Assembly: GCA_937911865.1 (NCBI GenBank)
Contig: CALDSK010000181.1
Span: 1-36,438, forward strand
DNA length: 36,438 bases
Direction of reading: 5' to 3'
DNA from: an uncultured Synechococcus sp.
Lineage (GTDB): Bacteria; Cyanobacteriota; Cyanobacteriia; Phormidesmidales; Phormidesmidaceae
The notes under the pieces were generated by a model. The model was not told the origin of the DNA, ran no database searches, and saw nothing but the letters and a program-made list of their open reading frames with translations. Shown one piece after another: positions 8,574 through 17,088 of this stretch (positions within the stretch are counted from its first letter, which is position 1; each line of letters opens with the position of its first letter). The position numbers and the translations under genes are program-made.

Positions 8574-9413
8574 CTACTGATCGCCTTTCTCCAGATTGAA
8601 GATAAACGGTACGCCGCCGCTATCCGCGCCGCTGGTTACCAAAACTCTGGGCATCTGCGCGCCGCCAGCTTTCCATGCTTCAATCGCTTCTTTTTGCAGC
8701 ACCAGGTTACCGCCCTGCGCTTTCAACGTCTCAGCAATTAGCCTTTGTGCTTCTGCTCGGCCTTTCGCCCGGTTGATTTCAGCGGCTGCTTCTTGTTCTG
8801 CTTCTTGGGCTACATACACCGCTCGCTGCGCCCGTTGTTCCGCAATCTGTTTTTCTTCTACCGCTCGCGAAAACTCAGGAGAGAACGTGAGATCGACCAC
8901 GCTGGTATCGAGCACATCAATTCCATATTTCTCTAAGCGTCTAGCAAGTGCGTTGTCAAAGTCCTCCTTCAATAGCGCCCGCTGGGTAATGGCTTGCTCA
9001 ACGGTTCGCCTAGCTGCGGCCACTTTAAAGGACTCTTGAGTCTGAGGCGCAATAATCTTGTTCACAATATTTGAAAGTGAACCCTGCTTACGGCGAATAT
9101 CGACCATTTCTAGCGGATCTAGACGGAAGTTGATAGCAAACCGCGCTTTCAAATCCTGAAGGTCTTTTGTGGAGCTTTCAGCAGGGACCTCAAATTTTTG
9201 TACCGTGATGTCATAGATATCTACAAATGACACAAACGGTGGCTTGATATGGATCCCTTCTAGCAGCACACCATCTTGGGCTTTACCGAGTACGCTCAGT
9301 ACGCCAGCTTGTCCCGGATTAATAATCACAAAGCTGCTGGCGAGTACTAATGCGACAACAGTTGCGATCGCAGCAATAAACACCGGCTGGCTATTTCCTT
9401 TATTCACACTCAA
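8574..9413 (-). CDS. Band 7 / SPFH (prohibitin-like) membrane protein
   Basis: This 279-residue protein has one N-terminal membrane anchor (about 9-27, AAIATVVALVLASSFVI), then an SPFH/PHB domain beginning INPGQAGVLSVLGKA, with the family landmarks IHIKPPF and RRTVEQAI. The last third is a charged Ala/Glu coiled coil (EEKQIAEQRAQRAVYVAQEAEQEAAAE is split by heptads) typical of prohibitins, which assemble into membrane rings. The start is decided by the ribosome site: AGGAG at 9422-9426 lies 8 nt before a TTG at 9413, giving the N-terminus MSVNKGN. A TTG further upstream (9449) would place that ribosome site inside the gene, and a GTG 6 nt downstream is spaced too far. It follows purM on the same strand after 80 nt, a likely transcription unit. 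Confidence 0.88.
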   Translation of the reverse strand: MSVNKGNSQPVFIAAIATVVALVLASSFVIINPGQAGVLSVLGKAQDGVLLEGIHIKPPFVSFVDIYDITVQKFEVPAESSTKDLQDLKARFAINFRLDPLEMVDIRRKQGSLSNIVNKIIAPQTQESFKVAAARRTVEQAITQRALLKEDFDNALARRLEKYGIDVLDTSVVDLTFSPEFSRAVEEKQIAEQRAQRAVYVAQEAEQEAAAEINRAKGRAEAQRLIAETLKAQGGNLVLQKEAIEAWKAGGAQMPRVLVTSGADSGGVPFIFNLEKGDQ

Positions 9414-9493
9414 TTCAAAAACTCCTCTTATATATAAGTAGACTGCCAATGTATCTTTCGACTGCTCAGCCCGCTATCGAACTGACCGAGCGA

Positions 9494-10582
9494 CTAGGCA
9501 GCTGGCAATCCTAGCAATTCTCCTGATCCGGCCACCACTTCGCCAATGTCATAGGCTGCAATATCAACACCTGTGAAGAAATCGCAGGCAGCCTTGGCCA
9601 TCTGGGGTGGCACAATTACCACAAAGCCAACTCCCATATTAAAGGTATTAAACATATCCGGCAGGCTGACCTCCCCTGCTTTGCGTAACCAGTCAAAGAT
9701 TGGCAAGACCGCCCAGCTGTCGGCTGCTAGCTGAATCGACTGTCCACTGCGCAGGGCGCGCGGCAGGTTTTCGGGCAGTCCGCCACCGGTAATGTGCGCC
9801 ATGCCGTGAATCTCTAGGTCAGATTTCAGCGCAGATAAGATAGGTTGCACATACAGCTGAGTTGGCGTTAGCAACGCTTCACCTAATGATTGGCCGCCCA
9901 GCTCTGTTGGCTGTTCCGTCCAGTCGTAACCACGGTCGTCACTTCTAGTGTCGATAGTGTCTTTGGCCGTGTTTTGAGGCGCTCTTTTGCCTTCTGCCAC
10001 AATTTTTCGCACCAGGCTAAAGCCATTGCTATGTACGCCGCTGCTAGCCAAACCGATGATGCGATCGCCCACCTGCACCTTCGAGCCATCCAACATCTGG
10101 TCTTTTTCTACAATCCCTACACAAAAACCTGCCAGGTCATACTCGCCCGGTGCATAAAACCCCGGCATTTCAGCCGTTTCTCCGCCCAACAGCGCACAGC
10201 CAGACGTCTTACAGCCGCTCGCCACGCCAGCGACGACCTGTGCTAGCTGTTCGGGTGCTAGCTTCCCTGTCGCCAAATAGTCCAAAAAAAACAAGGGCTC
10301 TGCGCCAATCGTGAGCACATCATTGACACACCAGGCGACTAGATCAATGCCATCCGTGTCGTGATGATTCAATGCCTGAGCCAGCTTTAACTTGGTTCCT
10401 ACGCCATCTGTACCCGATACCAGCACTGGCTTGGTATAGCCTGTTGGCAGCTCAAAGCAGCCGCCAAAGCCGCCCAATACGCCTAGCACTTCTGGCCTAC
10501 GAGTGCCGTCTACCATGCCCTTAATTTTATCGACGAACGCTCGGCCCGCCTCTACGTCTACACCGGCTTGCCGATAGTCCAT
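9494..10582 (-). CDS. purM: Phosphoribosylformylglycinamidine cyclo-ligase (AIR synthetase)
   Basis: PurM closes the imidazole ring in step five of purine synthesis, converting FGAM plus ATP to AIR in the cytoplasm. The 362-residue protein starts MDYRQAGVD with the DYRQAGVD motif typical of PurM, then shows [14 protein letters not shown] (ATP/substrate site, about residues 57-70), [12 protein letters not shown], the [14 protein letters not shown] block and the [15 protein letters not shown] signature. Length is normal for the family (about 345). An insert of about 25 residues around [15 protein letters not shown] is longer than I expect in this loop but does not interrupt motifs. The ATG at 10582 is unambiguous. 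The band-7 gene follows 80 nt downstream on the same strand; upstream is an 804 nt gap to the divergent RlpA-like gene. Confidence 0.96.
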   Translation of the reverse strand: MDYRQAGVDVEAGRAFVDKIKGMVDGTRRPEVLGVLGGFGGCFELPTGYTKPVLVSGTDGVGTKLKLAQALNHHDTDGIDLVAWCVNDVLTIGAEPLFFLDYLATGKLAPEQLAQVVAGVASGCKTSGCALLGGETAEMPGFYAPGEYDLAGFCVGIVEKDQMLDGSKVQVGDRIIGLASSGVHSNGFSLVRKIVAEGKRAPQNTAKDTIDTRSDDRGYDWTEQPTELGGQSLGEALLTPTQLYVQPILSALKSDLEIHGMAHITGGGLPENLPRALRSGQSIQLAADSWAVLPIFDWLRKAGEVSLPDMFNTFNMGVGFVVIVPPQMAKAACDFFTGVDIAAYDIGEVVAGSGELLGLPAA

Positions 10583-10758
10583 GACTAATATCCCTTCTCA
10601 AAAAAAGCTAAACGTTCAACAGCAGCCTCAGCCTGTGACACCTCACATTCTGGTTGTATTTCGCTGCTACCAGTCGCTGCTGATTGAGAGCAACCGGTTG
10701 ATCCTCTATATAGCGCAGTGTTCATAGCGCAGTGTTTGCTCTTAGTCGTAAAAGCAAA

Positions 10759-10878
10759 GCCACATATAGTGCCGTATCCCTATGCTCACACGTAAAGCAT
10801 CCCACATATAGACAGCAAACAGCAGAATGCATTTTACTGTTTTAGCTTTATACCGCAAGGGATACGGCTATTTGTGGC
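10759..10878. repeat. Imperfect inverted repeat, possible structured RNA or mini-element
   Basis: The left arm (10759-10781) and right arm (10858-10878) are complementary except for one mismatch and a two-base bulge. The core GCCGTATCCCT / AGGGATACGGC (10771-10781 and 10858-10868) is perfect. The arms enclose 76 nt that contain a second copy of CACATATAG (10803-10811, also in the left arm). I see no target-site duplication at the outer ends. Confidence 0.6.
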
Positions 10879-11029
10879 AACGTGAGCCGAGTGCAGACAG
10901 CTATAAAGGCCAAGAAGAAGCCAAAAATGTACGTGTGAGCGAGCAAATGTGCAGGCCTAAAGCAGGATTAGATCGTAAAAAGGACTATGCCAAAACGCAG
11001 ATTGTCCACGCATTTTTATGCAATTAAAT

Positions 11030-11052
11030 GAATAGTCTTAAAAAGACTATTC
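11030..11052. terminator. 10-bp perfect hairpin, possible terminator
   Basis: GAATAGTCTT (11030-11039) pairs perfectly with AAGACTATTC (11043-11052) around an AAA loop and is followed by TTCTATAC. It is AT-rich and the T-tract is short, so termination would be weak. It sits 2 nt after the stop of a short, unassigned frame. Confidence 0.4.
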
Positions 11053-11386
11053 TTCTATACACATCAAAATTCAGCGTTTATCAATCAGTTATCTAGATGA
11101 CACCGCCAGCAAGTGATAAGCATCACAAAATGCTTGTAGGTAGTCTGTGATCGCTGTAAGTCCTTTACATTTCGTTATTACAAGATTTCTATGAAGCATT
11201 GATGAAGATTGTGAGGGGGGTGACCCCGCAAAAACCCCAGATCTTTATCTAGATTTGGTCGTGTAGATTAGCGAGTGTTCACATCAATACAAAGTTTGAG
11301 GTTAAGCGCTTCTCTAAAAGCAACTGCTCAAAACGAAACGCCAATGGGTAATTCCTGAGGTCAGAGCCGTCGCCATGTAGCCGATT

Positions 11387-12436
11387 ATGTCTTTGCTTTC
11401 TAAAGGTTCACTTCAAAAGAAGTTCACAGGTGGTTTAGTAGCAGCCGTTCTGCTCTCCGGTACCAGTGCCACCTTGGCGGGTGCACAGCCCACAGATCAG
11501 TTATCCGAAACCAAGGATGTTGAATCCATTACCGCTAGCACTGCTTCTGAAGCGCTAGCTTCTAACATCCAGGAAAATGTCATTATTCCTGAGTCAGAGA
11601 TAGCCCCTGTTCTAAGTGGCGATGTTGATATTTATCCCCATGCCATTGACGGTAGGCAGGCTGCCACGCTGTATGTGAAAGACATTCCGGTCCTCACCTT
11701 TATCGGAACGGAAGTTGATAGCCTTTCTAACCGCAGTGACGCTATTTCCTTAGCTGCTGCTAGCGACTCGGAAACTTCCTTGCAGGCTGAAGCCACCGAG
11801 ACAGGCAACATCCTCAATCAAGCGCAGGAGAACGATCCCGTTTTACGAGCGACTGGTTTGGGTGCTCAGCTTGACCAAGAAACTTTGAACGCAGAAGACC
11901 TTTCTGTCCGCTGGCACGAAGAGACAGATGGCTACATCGTCACGCTGGCTGACGAAGACTTAGTTGCGCTAGATAGCCGCACGATATTGGCCGATTCTAC
12001 TGAAGATGCCGCTGAAGACGCACTGCAAGTGACTAACCGCTTACGCAGACTGCTAGGCGAAGCTGAGCCCATCACAGAAATTGAAGGCTTACCTGAGCCC
12101 GAACCTGCGCCTGTCGTTGCAGCTGCCCCTACCTCCGCAATTGCATATACCAGCGTGGGTGACGCGTCTTGGTATGGCCCCGGTTTCCACGGCAGGCTCA
12201 CCGCCAGCGGAGAGGTCTTTAACCAATACGACATCACGGCTGCTCACCGCACCTTGCCCTTCGGCACTCGTGTACTGGTGACTAACCTTTATACGGGCAG
12301 TCAAGTGACGGTTCGAATCAATGACCGTGGCCCCTTTGCAGGTAACCGCGTTATTGACTTATCCCAAGGCGCAGCTGATCAAATCGGTCTTACCAGTTCA
12401 GGTGTTGGTACTGTTCAGCTAGATATTCTGAACTAG
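11387..12436 (+). CDS. RlpA-like double-psi beta-barrel protein, secreted
   Basis: The 349-residue protein starts with a signal peptide (MSLLSKGSLQKKFTGG, then a hydrophobic core ending LAGA-Q near residue 33). Residues about 35-250 form a low-complexity acidic Ala/Ser/Glu-rich region. The C-terminal ~95 residues are a RlpA double-psi beta barrel: GDASWYGPGFHGRLTASGE, the ITAAHRTLPFGTRVLVTN strand with the conserved His, and VRINDRGPF with the conserved Asp before the RVIDLSQGAA helix. In bacteria RlpA proteins bind or cleave stem-peptide-free glycan strands at the septum; catalytic activity here is inference. There is no lipobox cysteine and no SPOR domain, unlike E. coli RlpA. The ATG at 11387 is the first that gives a complete signal peptide. 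The gene is monocistronic, with a terminator about 170 nt downstream. Confidence 0.88.
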   Translation: MSLLSKGSLQKKFTGGLVAAVLLSGTSATLAGAQPTDQLSETKDVESITASTASEALASNIQENVIIPESEIAPVLSGDVDIYPHAIDGRQAATLYVKDIPVLTFIGTEVDSLSNRSDAISLAAASDSETSLQAEATETGNILNQAQENDPVLRATGLGAQLDQETLNAEDLSVRWHEETDGYIVTLADEDLVALDSRTILADSTEDAAEDALQVTNRLRRLLGEAEPITEIEGLPEPEPAPVVAAAPTSAIAYTSVGDASWYGPGFHGRLTASGEVFNQYDITAAHRTLPFGTRVLVTNLYTGSQVTVRINDRGPFAGNRVIDLSQGAADQIGLTSSGVGTVQLDILN

Positions 12437-12602
12437 TGCAGTAGCGATTACACCGAAATACGCCGAATAGCGAAGTGTCTTTTATCTGCGTGCTCTTTAT
12501 CTAGGCATGCCTTAGCTGACACTTCATATAAAGAGGCCTGCGTCTCAGACGGTCTATAGCTAGGTTGTCTAGGTGCAAGCTCAATAACATAAACATCAAT
12601 CG

Positions 12603-12629
12603 GGCCTTTCCTTATGGAAGGCCTTTTTT
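12603..12629 (+). terminator. Intrinsic terminator downstream of the RlpA-like gene
   Basis: An 8-bp GC-rich stem (GGCCTTTC pairing with GGAAGGCC, one G-T pair) with a 5 nt loop spans 12603-12623 and is followed directly by six T residues. This is a classic rho-independent terminator on the plus strand. Confidence 0.85.
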
Positions 12630-12663
12630 CGTGACTGTTTTTCGTGACTGCTTTTCGTGACTG
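12625..12663. repeat. 13-bp tandem repeat, three copies
   Basis: The unit TTTTTCGTGACTG is present at 12625-12637 and 12638-12650, with a third copy differing at its first base (12651-12663). It begins within the T-tract of the terminator, so extra copies put extra T-runs after the hairpin. Confidence 0.9.
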
Positions 12664-12835
12664 TGAAGCTAACGTTATTGCTAAATTTGTCTCTATTTAG
12701 GGCGTTATCTGTCTTTATAAGGGATTTTTCGAGTTTTGTGATGCAGGGCGGTTCCCCTCACTCTCTGAAGTCAGGGTTGTCTGAGAAAATACGATAGGGG
12801 AATGGTTTGAATAATCGTTCATTAGGAGCCTTGTT

Positions 12836-14494
12836 GTGCAGCTGTTGAATACCCTAGTCGCTTTGCAAACCTACCTAAGGACCTTGCAGGGCCGTACGAT
12901 TGGGCTAGTCCCTACAATGGGTGCCCTACATGCTGGGCATATGAGCTTGATTGAGCGATCGCGTCAAGAAAATGACTGTGTCGTCGTCAGCATTTTCGTC
13001 AATCCTCTCCAGTTTGGCCCTAGCGAAGATCTCGACCGCTACCCCAGGCCTGCCAAAGCAGACCAGGCCCTCTGCGAAGCCGCTGGTGTCGATGTCATAT
13101 TTATGCCATCTCCTCAAGAGCTCTATGGGACCCCTCAGCCTGATTTTTCAAATGTCACCCAGGTAGTGCCACCGCCTGCCATGGTCAATACTTTGTGCGG
13201 TCATTCTAGGCCTACCCACTTTCAAGGGGTGGCCACAGTGGTGACTAAGCTGCTGAATATTGTTCGACCTACGCGGGCTTATTTTGGTCAAAAAGACGCA
13301 CAGCAGGCCGCCATTCTCAAAAAGCTTCAATTCGACTTAAATCTGCCAGGCCAGATTGTTGTTTGTCCGATTGTACGAGAGTCTGACGGTCTGGCGCTAA
13401 GCTCTCGTAATCGATATTTAATCGGTGTGCAACGTCAGCAGGCGACTGTCCTCAATCGCAGTCTAAGGGCCGCGCAGTCTGCCTTTCGCAGGGGTGAAAG
13501 AGACGCTTCTGTGCTGTTGAAAATAGCGCGCAGCGTGTTTGATAGTGAACCAAATGTTGAACTCGATTATTTAGCCCTGGTGCATCCTGATACACTAAAG
13601 CCTTTGCAATTAATCGATAGCGTAGGCATGATGGCGATCGCAGGATACGTAGGGCCCACCCCAACCACCACTATTTCAGATACTAGAGCCCGCATACTTG
13701 ACAATGTAGTGCTCCACAATCGTAAGCCTATTATTGCGATTGATGGTCCTGCGGGGGCTGGTAAGTCCACTGTTGCTCGTCAGATTGCTCATCAGCTCGA
13801 CCTTCTGTATTTGGATACAGGGGCGATGTACCGAGCACTCACCTGGTATGTTCTCCAGCAAAATGTTGACCCCGCAGACGAAGTAGCAGTGGCCAAGTTG
13901 CTGCCTAAGTGTGATATTCAGCTGATTGCCAACGTTAAAGACGATAGTCCGCAGCCACCTACTGTGAAGGTGAACGGTGAAGATGTGACCCAGGCTATTC
14001 GAACGGCTGAAGTGACCTTGCAGGTTTCTACGATTGCCGCTCAATCCGCTGTACGCACTAAGCTAGTAGAGCAGCAGCAGGCCTATGGCATGGAAGGTGG
14101 CGTTGTGGCCGATGGACGAGACATTGGTACCAAAGTGTTTCCAGGCGCTGAGCTGAAGATTTATCTGACGGCTTCTGTAGAGGAGCGAGCCCGTCGTCGT
14201 TATCGAGACCTCGAAGCGGTTGATAGCGATAAGCTGCCTACTTTGGAAAATTTGGCAGATACCATTGCTGAACGCGATCGCAAAGACAGCACCCGTGATG
14301 TGTCTCCGCTCAAGAAGGCCGATGATGCTATTGAGCTAGTCACAGACGACTTGAGCGCTACGCAGGTGATCGACAAGCTGACGGCGCTCTACAGTCAGAT
14401 TGGGGGCCCTACCAGTGGTTTGACTCTTGGCCAGACGAGCAGTAGCCAGACGAGCAGTAGCCAGGCAAGTAGTAGCCAGACAAGCGCTTACTAG
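12836..14494 (+). CDS. panC-cmk: Bifunctional pantothenate synthetase / cytidylate kinase
   Basis: Two enzymes are fused in 552 residues. The N-terminal ~275 residues are PanC, joining pantoate and beta-alanine for coenzyme A synthesis, with VPTMGALHAGHMSLI (HIGH-like motif, about 25-39), FVNPLQF and ALSSRNRYL. From about residue 298 a cytidylate kinase follows, with P-loop GPAGAGKST (304-312), LDTGAMYRALTW and the DGRDIGTKVFP block; it phosphorylates CMP and dCMP. This fusion is known in cyanobacteria. The GTG start at 12836 is supported by AGGAG 7 nt upstream. The C-terminal ~20 residues are a Gln-Thr-Ser repeat coded by four 15-bp units (14431-14490), which looks like slippage expansion past the end of the kinase. 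The formyl-THF cyclo-ligase gene starts 38 nt downstream, likely in the same unit. Confidence 0.96.
   Translation: MQLLNTLVALQTYLRTLQGRTIGLVPTMGALHAGHMSLIERSRQENDCVVVSIFVNPLQFGPSEDLDRYPRPAKADQALCEAAGVDVIFMPSPQELYGTPQPDFSNVTQVVPPPAMVNTLCGHSRPTHFQGVATVVTKLLNIVRPTRAYFGQKDAQQAAILKKLQFDLNLPGQIVVCPIVRESDGLALSSRNRYLIGVQRQQATVLNRSLRAAQSAFRRGERDASVLLKIARSVFDSEPNVELDYLALVHPDTLKPLQLIDSVGMMAIAGYVGPTPTTTISDTRARILDNVVLHNRKPIIAIDGPAGAGKSTVARQIAHQLDLLYLDTGAMYRALTWYVLQQNVDPADEVAVAKLLPKCDIQLIANVKDDSPQPPTVKVNGEDVTQAIRTAEVTLQVSTIAAQSAVRTKLVEQQQAYGMEGGVVADGRDIGTKVFPGAELKIYLTASVEERARRRYRDLEAVDSDKLPTLENLADTIAERDRKDSTRDVSPLKKADDAIELVTDDLSATQVIDKLTALYSQIGGPTSGLTLGQTSSSQTSSSQASSSQTSAY
14431..14490 (+). repeat. 15-bp tandem repeat in the panC-cmk tail
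   Basis: CCAGACGAGCAGTAG occurs twice exactly (14431-14445, 14446-14460), then twice with changes (14461-14475, 14476-14490), coding for the unit QTSSS. Just past the stop, AGCCCA recurs four times at 11-12 nt spacing (14494-14528). Confidence 0.9.
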
Positions 14495-14532
14495 CCCAAA
14501 GCAGCCCAAAATAGCCCACAGTAGCCCAAGAG

Positions 14533-15090
14533 ATGGACAAAAAATCGCAGCGGCGAGCGCTTCTAAAGGCTAGACAGTCTATGCCTGACCGAATTCGACA
14601 GGAGAAGTCGGCCAGCATTTGCCAGCATCTAAAGAACTGGGATGTTCTACAAAAAGCCAGTCTGCCGCTGGCCTACTGTAGTTTTAACAATGAGCCTGAC
14701 CTCAGTGCTTTGCTCTACAGCGGTCGCAGCTGGGGGCTCCCTCGCTGCGAAGGTAAAACCCTGATCTGGCATCGCTGGTTTCGTACCAGTCAATGGCCTC
14801 TTAATCCAGGTACATACGGCATTTTAGAACCTCATCCTGGCTCACCTTTAGTCGAAGCTTACAAAGTCGATGTGATTCTAGTGCCCTGTGTTGCCTGTGA
14901 CATCAATGGCTATCGATTGGGCTACGGTGGCGGCTTTTACGATCGAATGTTGAGCGATCGCACCTGGCAAAACAAACTCACAGTGGGCATCGTTTTTGAG
15001 TACGCCCGCCTTCCCCAGCTACCACACGATAGCTGGGACGTTCCGCTAGACGGCATTTGTACAGAGAGCGGACTGTTCTTTAAGAAGTGA
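14533..15090 (+). CDS. 5-formyltetrahydrofolate cyclo-ligase
   Basis: This 185-residue protein matches the MTHFS family, which converts 5-formyl-THF to 5,10-methenyl-THF using ATP and keeps the folate pool usable. Visible signatures are the basic N-terminus MDKKSQRRALLKARQSM (ATP-contacting Lys/Arg), the NNEPDLSALL segment, PRCEGKTLIWHRW, the VPCVACDINGYRLGYGGGFYDR block (split across about residues 117-138) that binds nucleotide and formyl-folate, and VPLDGICTE near the end. Length is typical. The ATG at 14533 gives the expected N-terminus. It sits 38 nt after panC-cmk on the same strand and ends 39 nt before the convergent ROK-kinase gene, with no obvious hairpin between them. Confidence 0.92.
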   Translation: MDKKSQRRALLKARQSMPDRIRQEKSASICQHLKNWDVLQKASLPLAYCSFNNEPDLSALLYSGRSWGLPRCEGKTLIWHRWFRTSQWPLNPGTYGILEPHPGSPLVEAYKVDVILVPCVACDINGYRLGYGGGFYDRMLSDRTWQNKLTVGIVFEYARLPQLPHDSWDVPLDGICTESGLFFKK

Positions 15091-15129
15091 TTGTTTTCAC
15101 AAGCTGCGGCCACAACCAGTTGCTACAAA

Positions 15130-15813
15130 CTACTTCCACAGGTTAATACCGCCTAGCAGTCCCAGCACATTAGAAACGACAACGACATTTTCGGGCAGCT
15201 CCACCTCAATCTGCTTCACTTCACCACCGCCAATATACAAGTGGTCGTAATTAAATAGACGAGATAGAGAGTTGATCGCCTTGGTCAGCCGATTATTCCA
15301 GGTTTTACGGCCAACCTTTTTCAGCGCTGCCCTGCCTAGCTGCTCCTCGTAGGTCTCCCCTTTGCGAAATCGAAAGTGACCTAGCTCCAGATTTGGGACA
15401 ATTTGCCCTTCTGTAAACAGAGCGCCGCCAATGCCTGTCCCCAGCGTCATTACCAGCTCTACCCCATTGCCAGCAACCGCGCCCATACCCTGCAAGTCCG
15501 CGTCATTCGCTACGCGCACAGGTCTACTGACCATCTCGGAAAATCGACCTGCCAAATCATATTCCACCCAGTCGGGATGCAGATTGACCGCCGTGTACAC
15601 AACTCCCTTACGGATAACGCCAGGAAAGCCAACCGAAACCCGGTCAAACTCGTTTTGATTGCTGGCTAACTGCTGTAGTACGGCCATAACGGCTTCTGGG
15701 GTCGCCGGTTTGGGGGTCTTAATGCGATCGCGCTCACCCAACGGCTCGCCTTTTTCATCTAACAAAAGCGCTTTAACCCCGCTCCCACCAATATCCACTG
15801 CCAATGTTTTCAT
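15130..15813 (-). CDS. ROK-family kinase, polyphosphate glucokinase-like
   Basis: A 227-residue ASKHA-fold sugar kinase: phosphate-1 loop LAVDIGGSGVKALLLD (about 4-19), VSVGFPGVIRKGVV, the catalytic Asp in VANDADLQGMGA, and the phosphate-2 loop MTLGTGIGGALF. It has LELGHF where ROK proteins carry the sugar-contacting E-x-G-H, but lacks the CxCGxxGCxE zinc motif of classical ROK repressors and glucokinases; this, with the KGETYEEQLG segment, points to polyphosphate glucokinases, which phosphorylate glucose from polyphosphate or ATP. Phosphate donor preference cannot be read from sequence. I chose the ATG at 15813; an in-frame GTG at 15828 would add five residues. The creatininase-family gene lies 104 nt upstream on the same strand. 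Confidence 0.82.
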   Translation of the reverse strand: MKTLAVDIGGSGVKALLLDEKGEPLGERDRIKTPKPATPEAVMAVLQQLASNQNEFDRVSVGFPGVIRKGVVYTAVNLHPDWVEYDLAGRFSEMVSRPVRVANDADLQGMGAVAGNGVELVMTLGTGIGGALFTEGQIVPNLELGHFRFRKGETYEEQLGRAALKKVGRKTWNNRLTKAINSLSRLFNYDHLYIGGGEVKQIEVELPENVVVVSNVLGLLGGINLWK

Positions 15814-15917
15814 GGCACCATTTTCCACCCGCTAATGACTAAAAAGAACGCAACTTGCTCTGCATCCAATACCGACTTAATCTACCGCTAACGGTCAACC
15901 CATCACGCCGCTGACGA

Positions 15918-16712
15918 TCACAATCCGTTAAATCGATAGATCTCTTCAAACACCTTTACCCAACCTGCTACCACCGAGTCCAAAATCGCCTCTCCTTTTT
16001 CAGCGGTGGCGACTGTTGCATCGCCTACAACGCCACTGCGGCTCAAATCTTCCATTAGCCATGCCGTAGGCAGCCGGCCTTCTAAACTCAACAGACTGCC
16101 TGGCTCAAACGTTTCTGGTAACTCACGCACGGCTTCCTTCATGTTCACTTGGTCACCCAGCAGGGCCAGCATCACACTGGTTTCCACATCGCCTGCATGA
16201 ATGCCCTGTTCGTATTCTGTTTCGCCGACTATTTCAGCTGCGCGGTGTGGCGCTCCCCATACAAAATGAGGAAATATCATCAGGTCTGGGTAGCGCGATC
16301 GCAAATCTCTTGCCACAATTTCTAGCACCTGCGGCTGTCCGCCATGACCGTTCAAAAATATCAGCTTGCGGAAGCCAGCCTGATAAATGCTAGCTGCTAA
16401 TTCCACTAAGACCGCCGTCAGTGTTGCCGCTGATAGGGTAATAGTGCCAGGAAACTGAGCATGTTCGTTCGATTTGCCATAAAACAGCGTCGGTAGCGAA
16501 TAGGCCGGTATCGCTTTGTTCAATTTGCTGAGTGCTCTGCCGACGACTGCTGTTGTAATCGCCGCATCTACGACCAAAGGCAAATGCGGGCCATGCTGCT
16601 CAACAGCGCCGATTGGCTGAATGATTACAGTATTTGACTTATCGGGCAATTGCTCAACCTGAGTCCAGCTGAGGTAAGGAAAAAAGCGTTCTTTAGGGAT
16701 ATAGCTGTGCAT
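15918..16712 (-). CDS. Creatininase-family amidohydrolase
   Basis: The 264-residue protein carries the creatininase metal-binding signature: IGAVEQHGPHLPLVVDA (about 34-50) with Glu38, His40 and Asp49 as likely ligands, FLNGHGGQ with a further His, and the HAGDVETSVML block with a ligand Glu. Family members open cyclic amides such as creatinine or act in cofactor pathways (for example MftE and the riboflavin/F420-related ArfB), so the substrate cannot be named. There is no signal peptide. The ATG at 16712 fits the family N-terminus. It may be co-transcribed with the ROK kinase gene downstream (104 nt gap), and is divergent from the carboxyl-terminal protease gene. Confidence 0.88.
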   Translation of the reverse strand: MHSYIPKERFFPYLSWTQVEQLPDKSNTVIIQPIGAVEQHGPHLPLVVDAAITTAVVGRALSKLNKAIPAYSLPTLFYGKSNEHAQFPGTITLSAATLTAVLVELAASIYQAGFRKLIFLNGHGGQPQVLEIVARDLRSRYPDLMIFPHFVWGAPHRAAEIVGETEYEQGIHAGDVETSVMLALLGDQVNMKEAVRELPETFEPGSLLSLEGRLPTAWLMEDLSRSGVVGDATVATAEKGEAILDSVVAGWVKVFEEIYRFNGL

Positions 16713-17088
16713 AGGCCGTATACTTCTTTACAGGCTATTTCCTATAAAAGCACGGTGGAGCAGTTCTCTATCTGGACTGGCCTCTGGTGCGATAAATTTG
16801 AGCATCTACTAACATAGGAATGCAAAATTGTATTTCAATATTTATTTAGCCCTTAGCTTCTCAATATTTACTTGGCTGTTTAGCCAAAGCTGACTGAGTC
16901 TTGTATCTTCCCCCTTTATTTTTTTAATCTCAGCTAAAAGCTCAAGAAGTGTTAGATATTGAGCATATTCGCAGCTGTTTGTGTATGCTTTATTGACCCA
17001 GATTTAAAGACCTTTAACTAAAACCATCAACGGTTCCCAGGCTTCTATATCTTCCGTATATTTTTAATCCCCGCCGCTGCTTTCTTAA
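16713..17088. other. Divergent promoter region, creatininase-family and C-terminal protease genes
   Basis: 376 AT-rich nt between divergent genes; promoters for both should be here. One short perfect dyad, TTGGCT-gttt-AGCCAA (16872-16887), could be a hairpin or operator. No coding frame, tRNA or terminator is seen. Confidence 0.45.

Larger units (their letters stand above)
10583..11386. other. 804 nt intergenic region with structured elements
   Basis: This is the longest gene-free stretch in the window, between the divergent purM and RlpA-like genes. It holds a long imperfect inverted repeat (10759-10878), a 10-bp hairpin with terminator character (11030-11052), and a purine-rich leader before the RlpA-like gene including a run of G followed by complementary C (around 11214-11240). 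A 66-codon frame between the inverted repeat and the hairpin (10827-11027) has a composition rich in Lys, Tyr and Arg but no recognisable feature. A small RNA or small peptide gene is possible. No tRNA or known riboswitch core was recognised. Confidence 0.5.
12437..12835. other. Intergenic region between RlpA-like and panC-cmk genes
   Basis: 399 nt containing a strong intrinsic terminator (12603-12629), a threefold 13-bp repeat starting in its T-tract (12625-12663) and, near panC, an inverted pair TTCCCCT (12752-12758) and AGGGGAA (12796-12802) that could fold just before the ribosome site. The panC promoter must lie after the terminator. No gene is evident. Confidence 0.5.

Noticed and set aside
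11211..11386. Possible c-di-AMP (ydaO-type) riboswitch before the RlpA-like gene
   Set aside because: Such switches are known before cell-wall genes and isolated fragments (a run like GGGTAATTCC) look similar, but the conserved cores are not in the right order. An Infernal search with the RF00379 model would decide.
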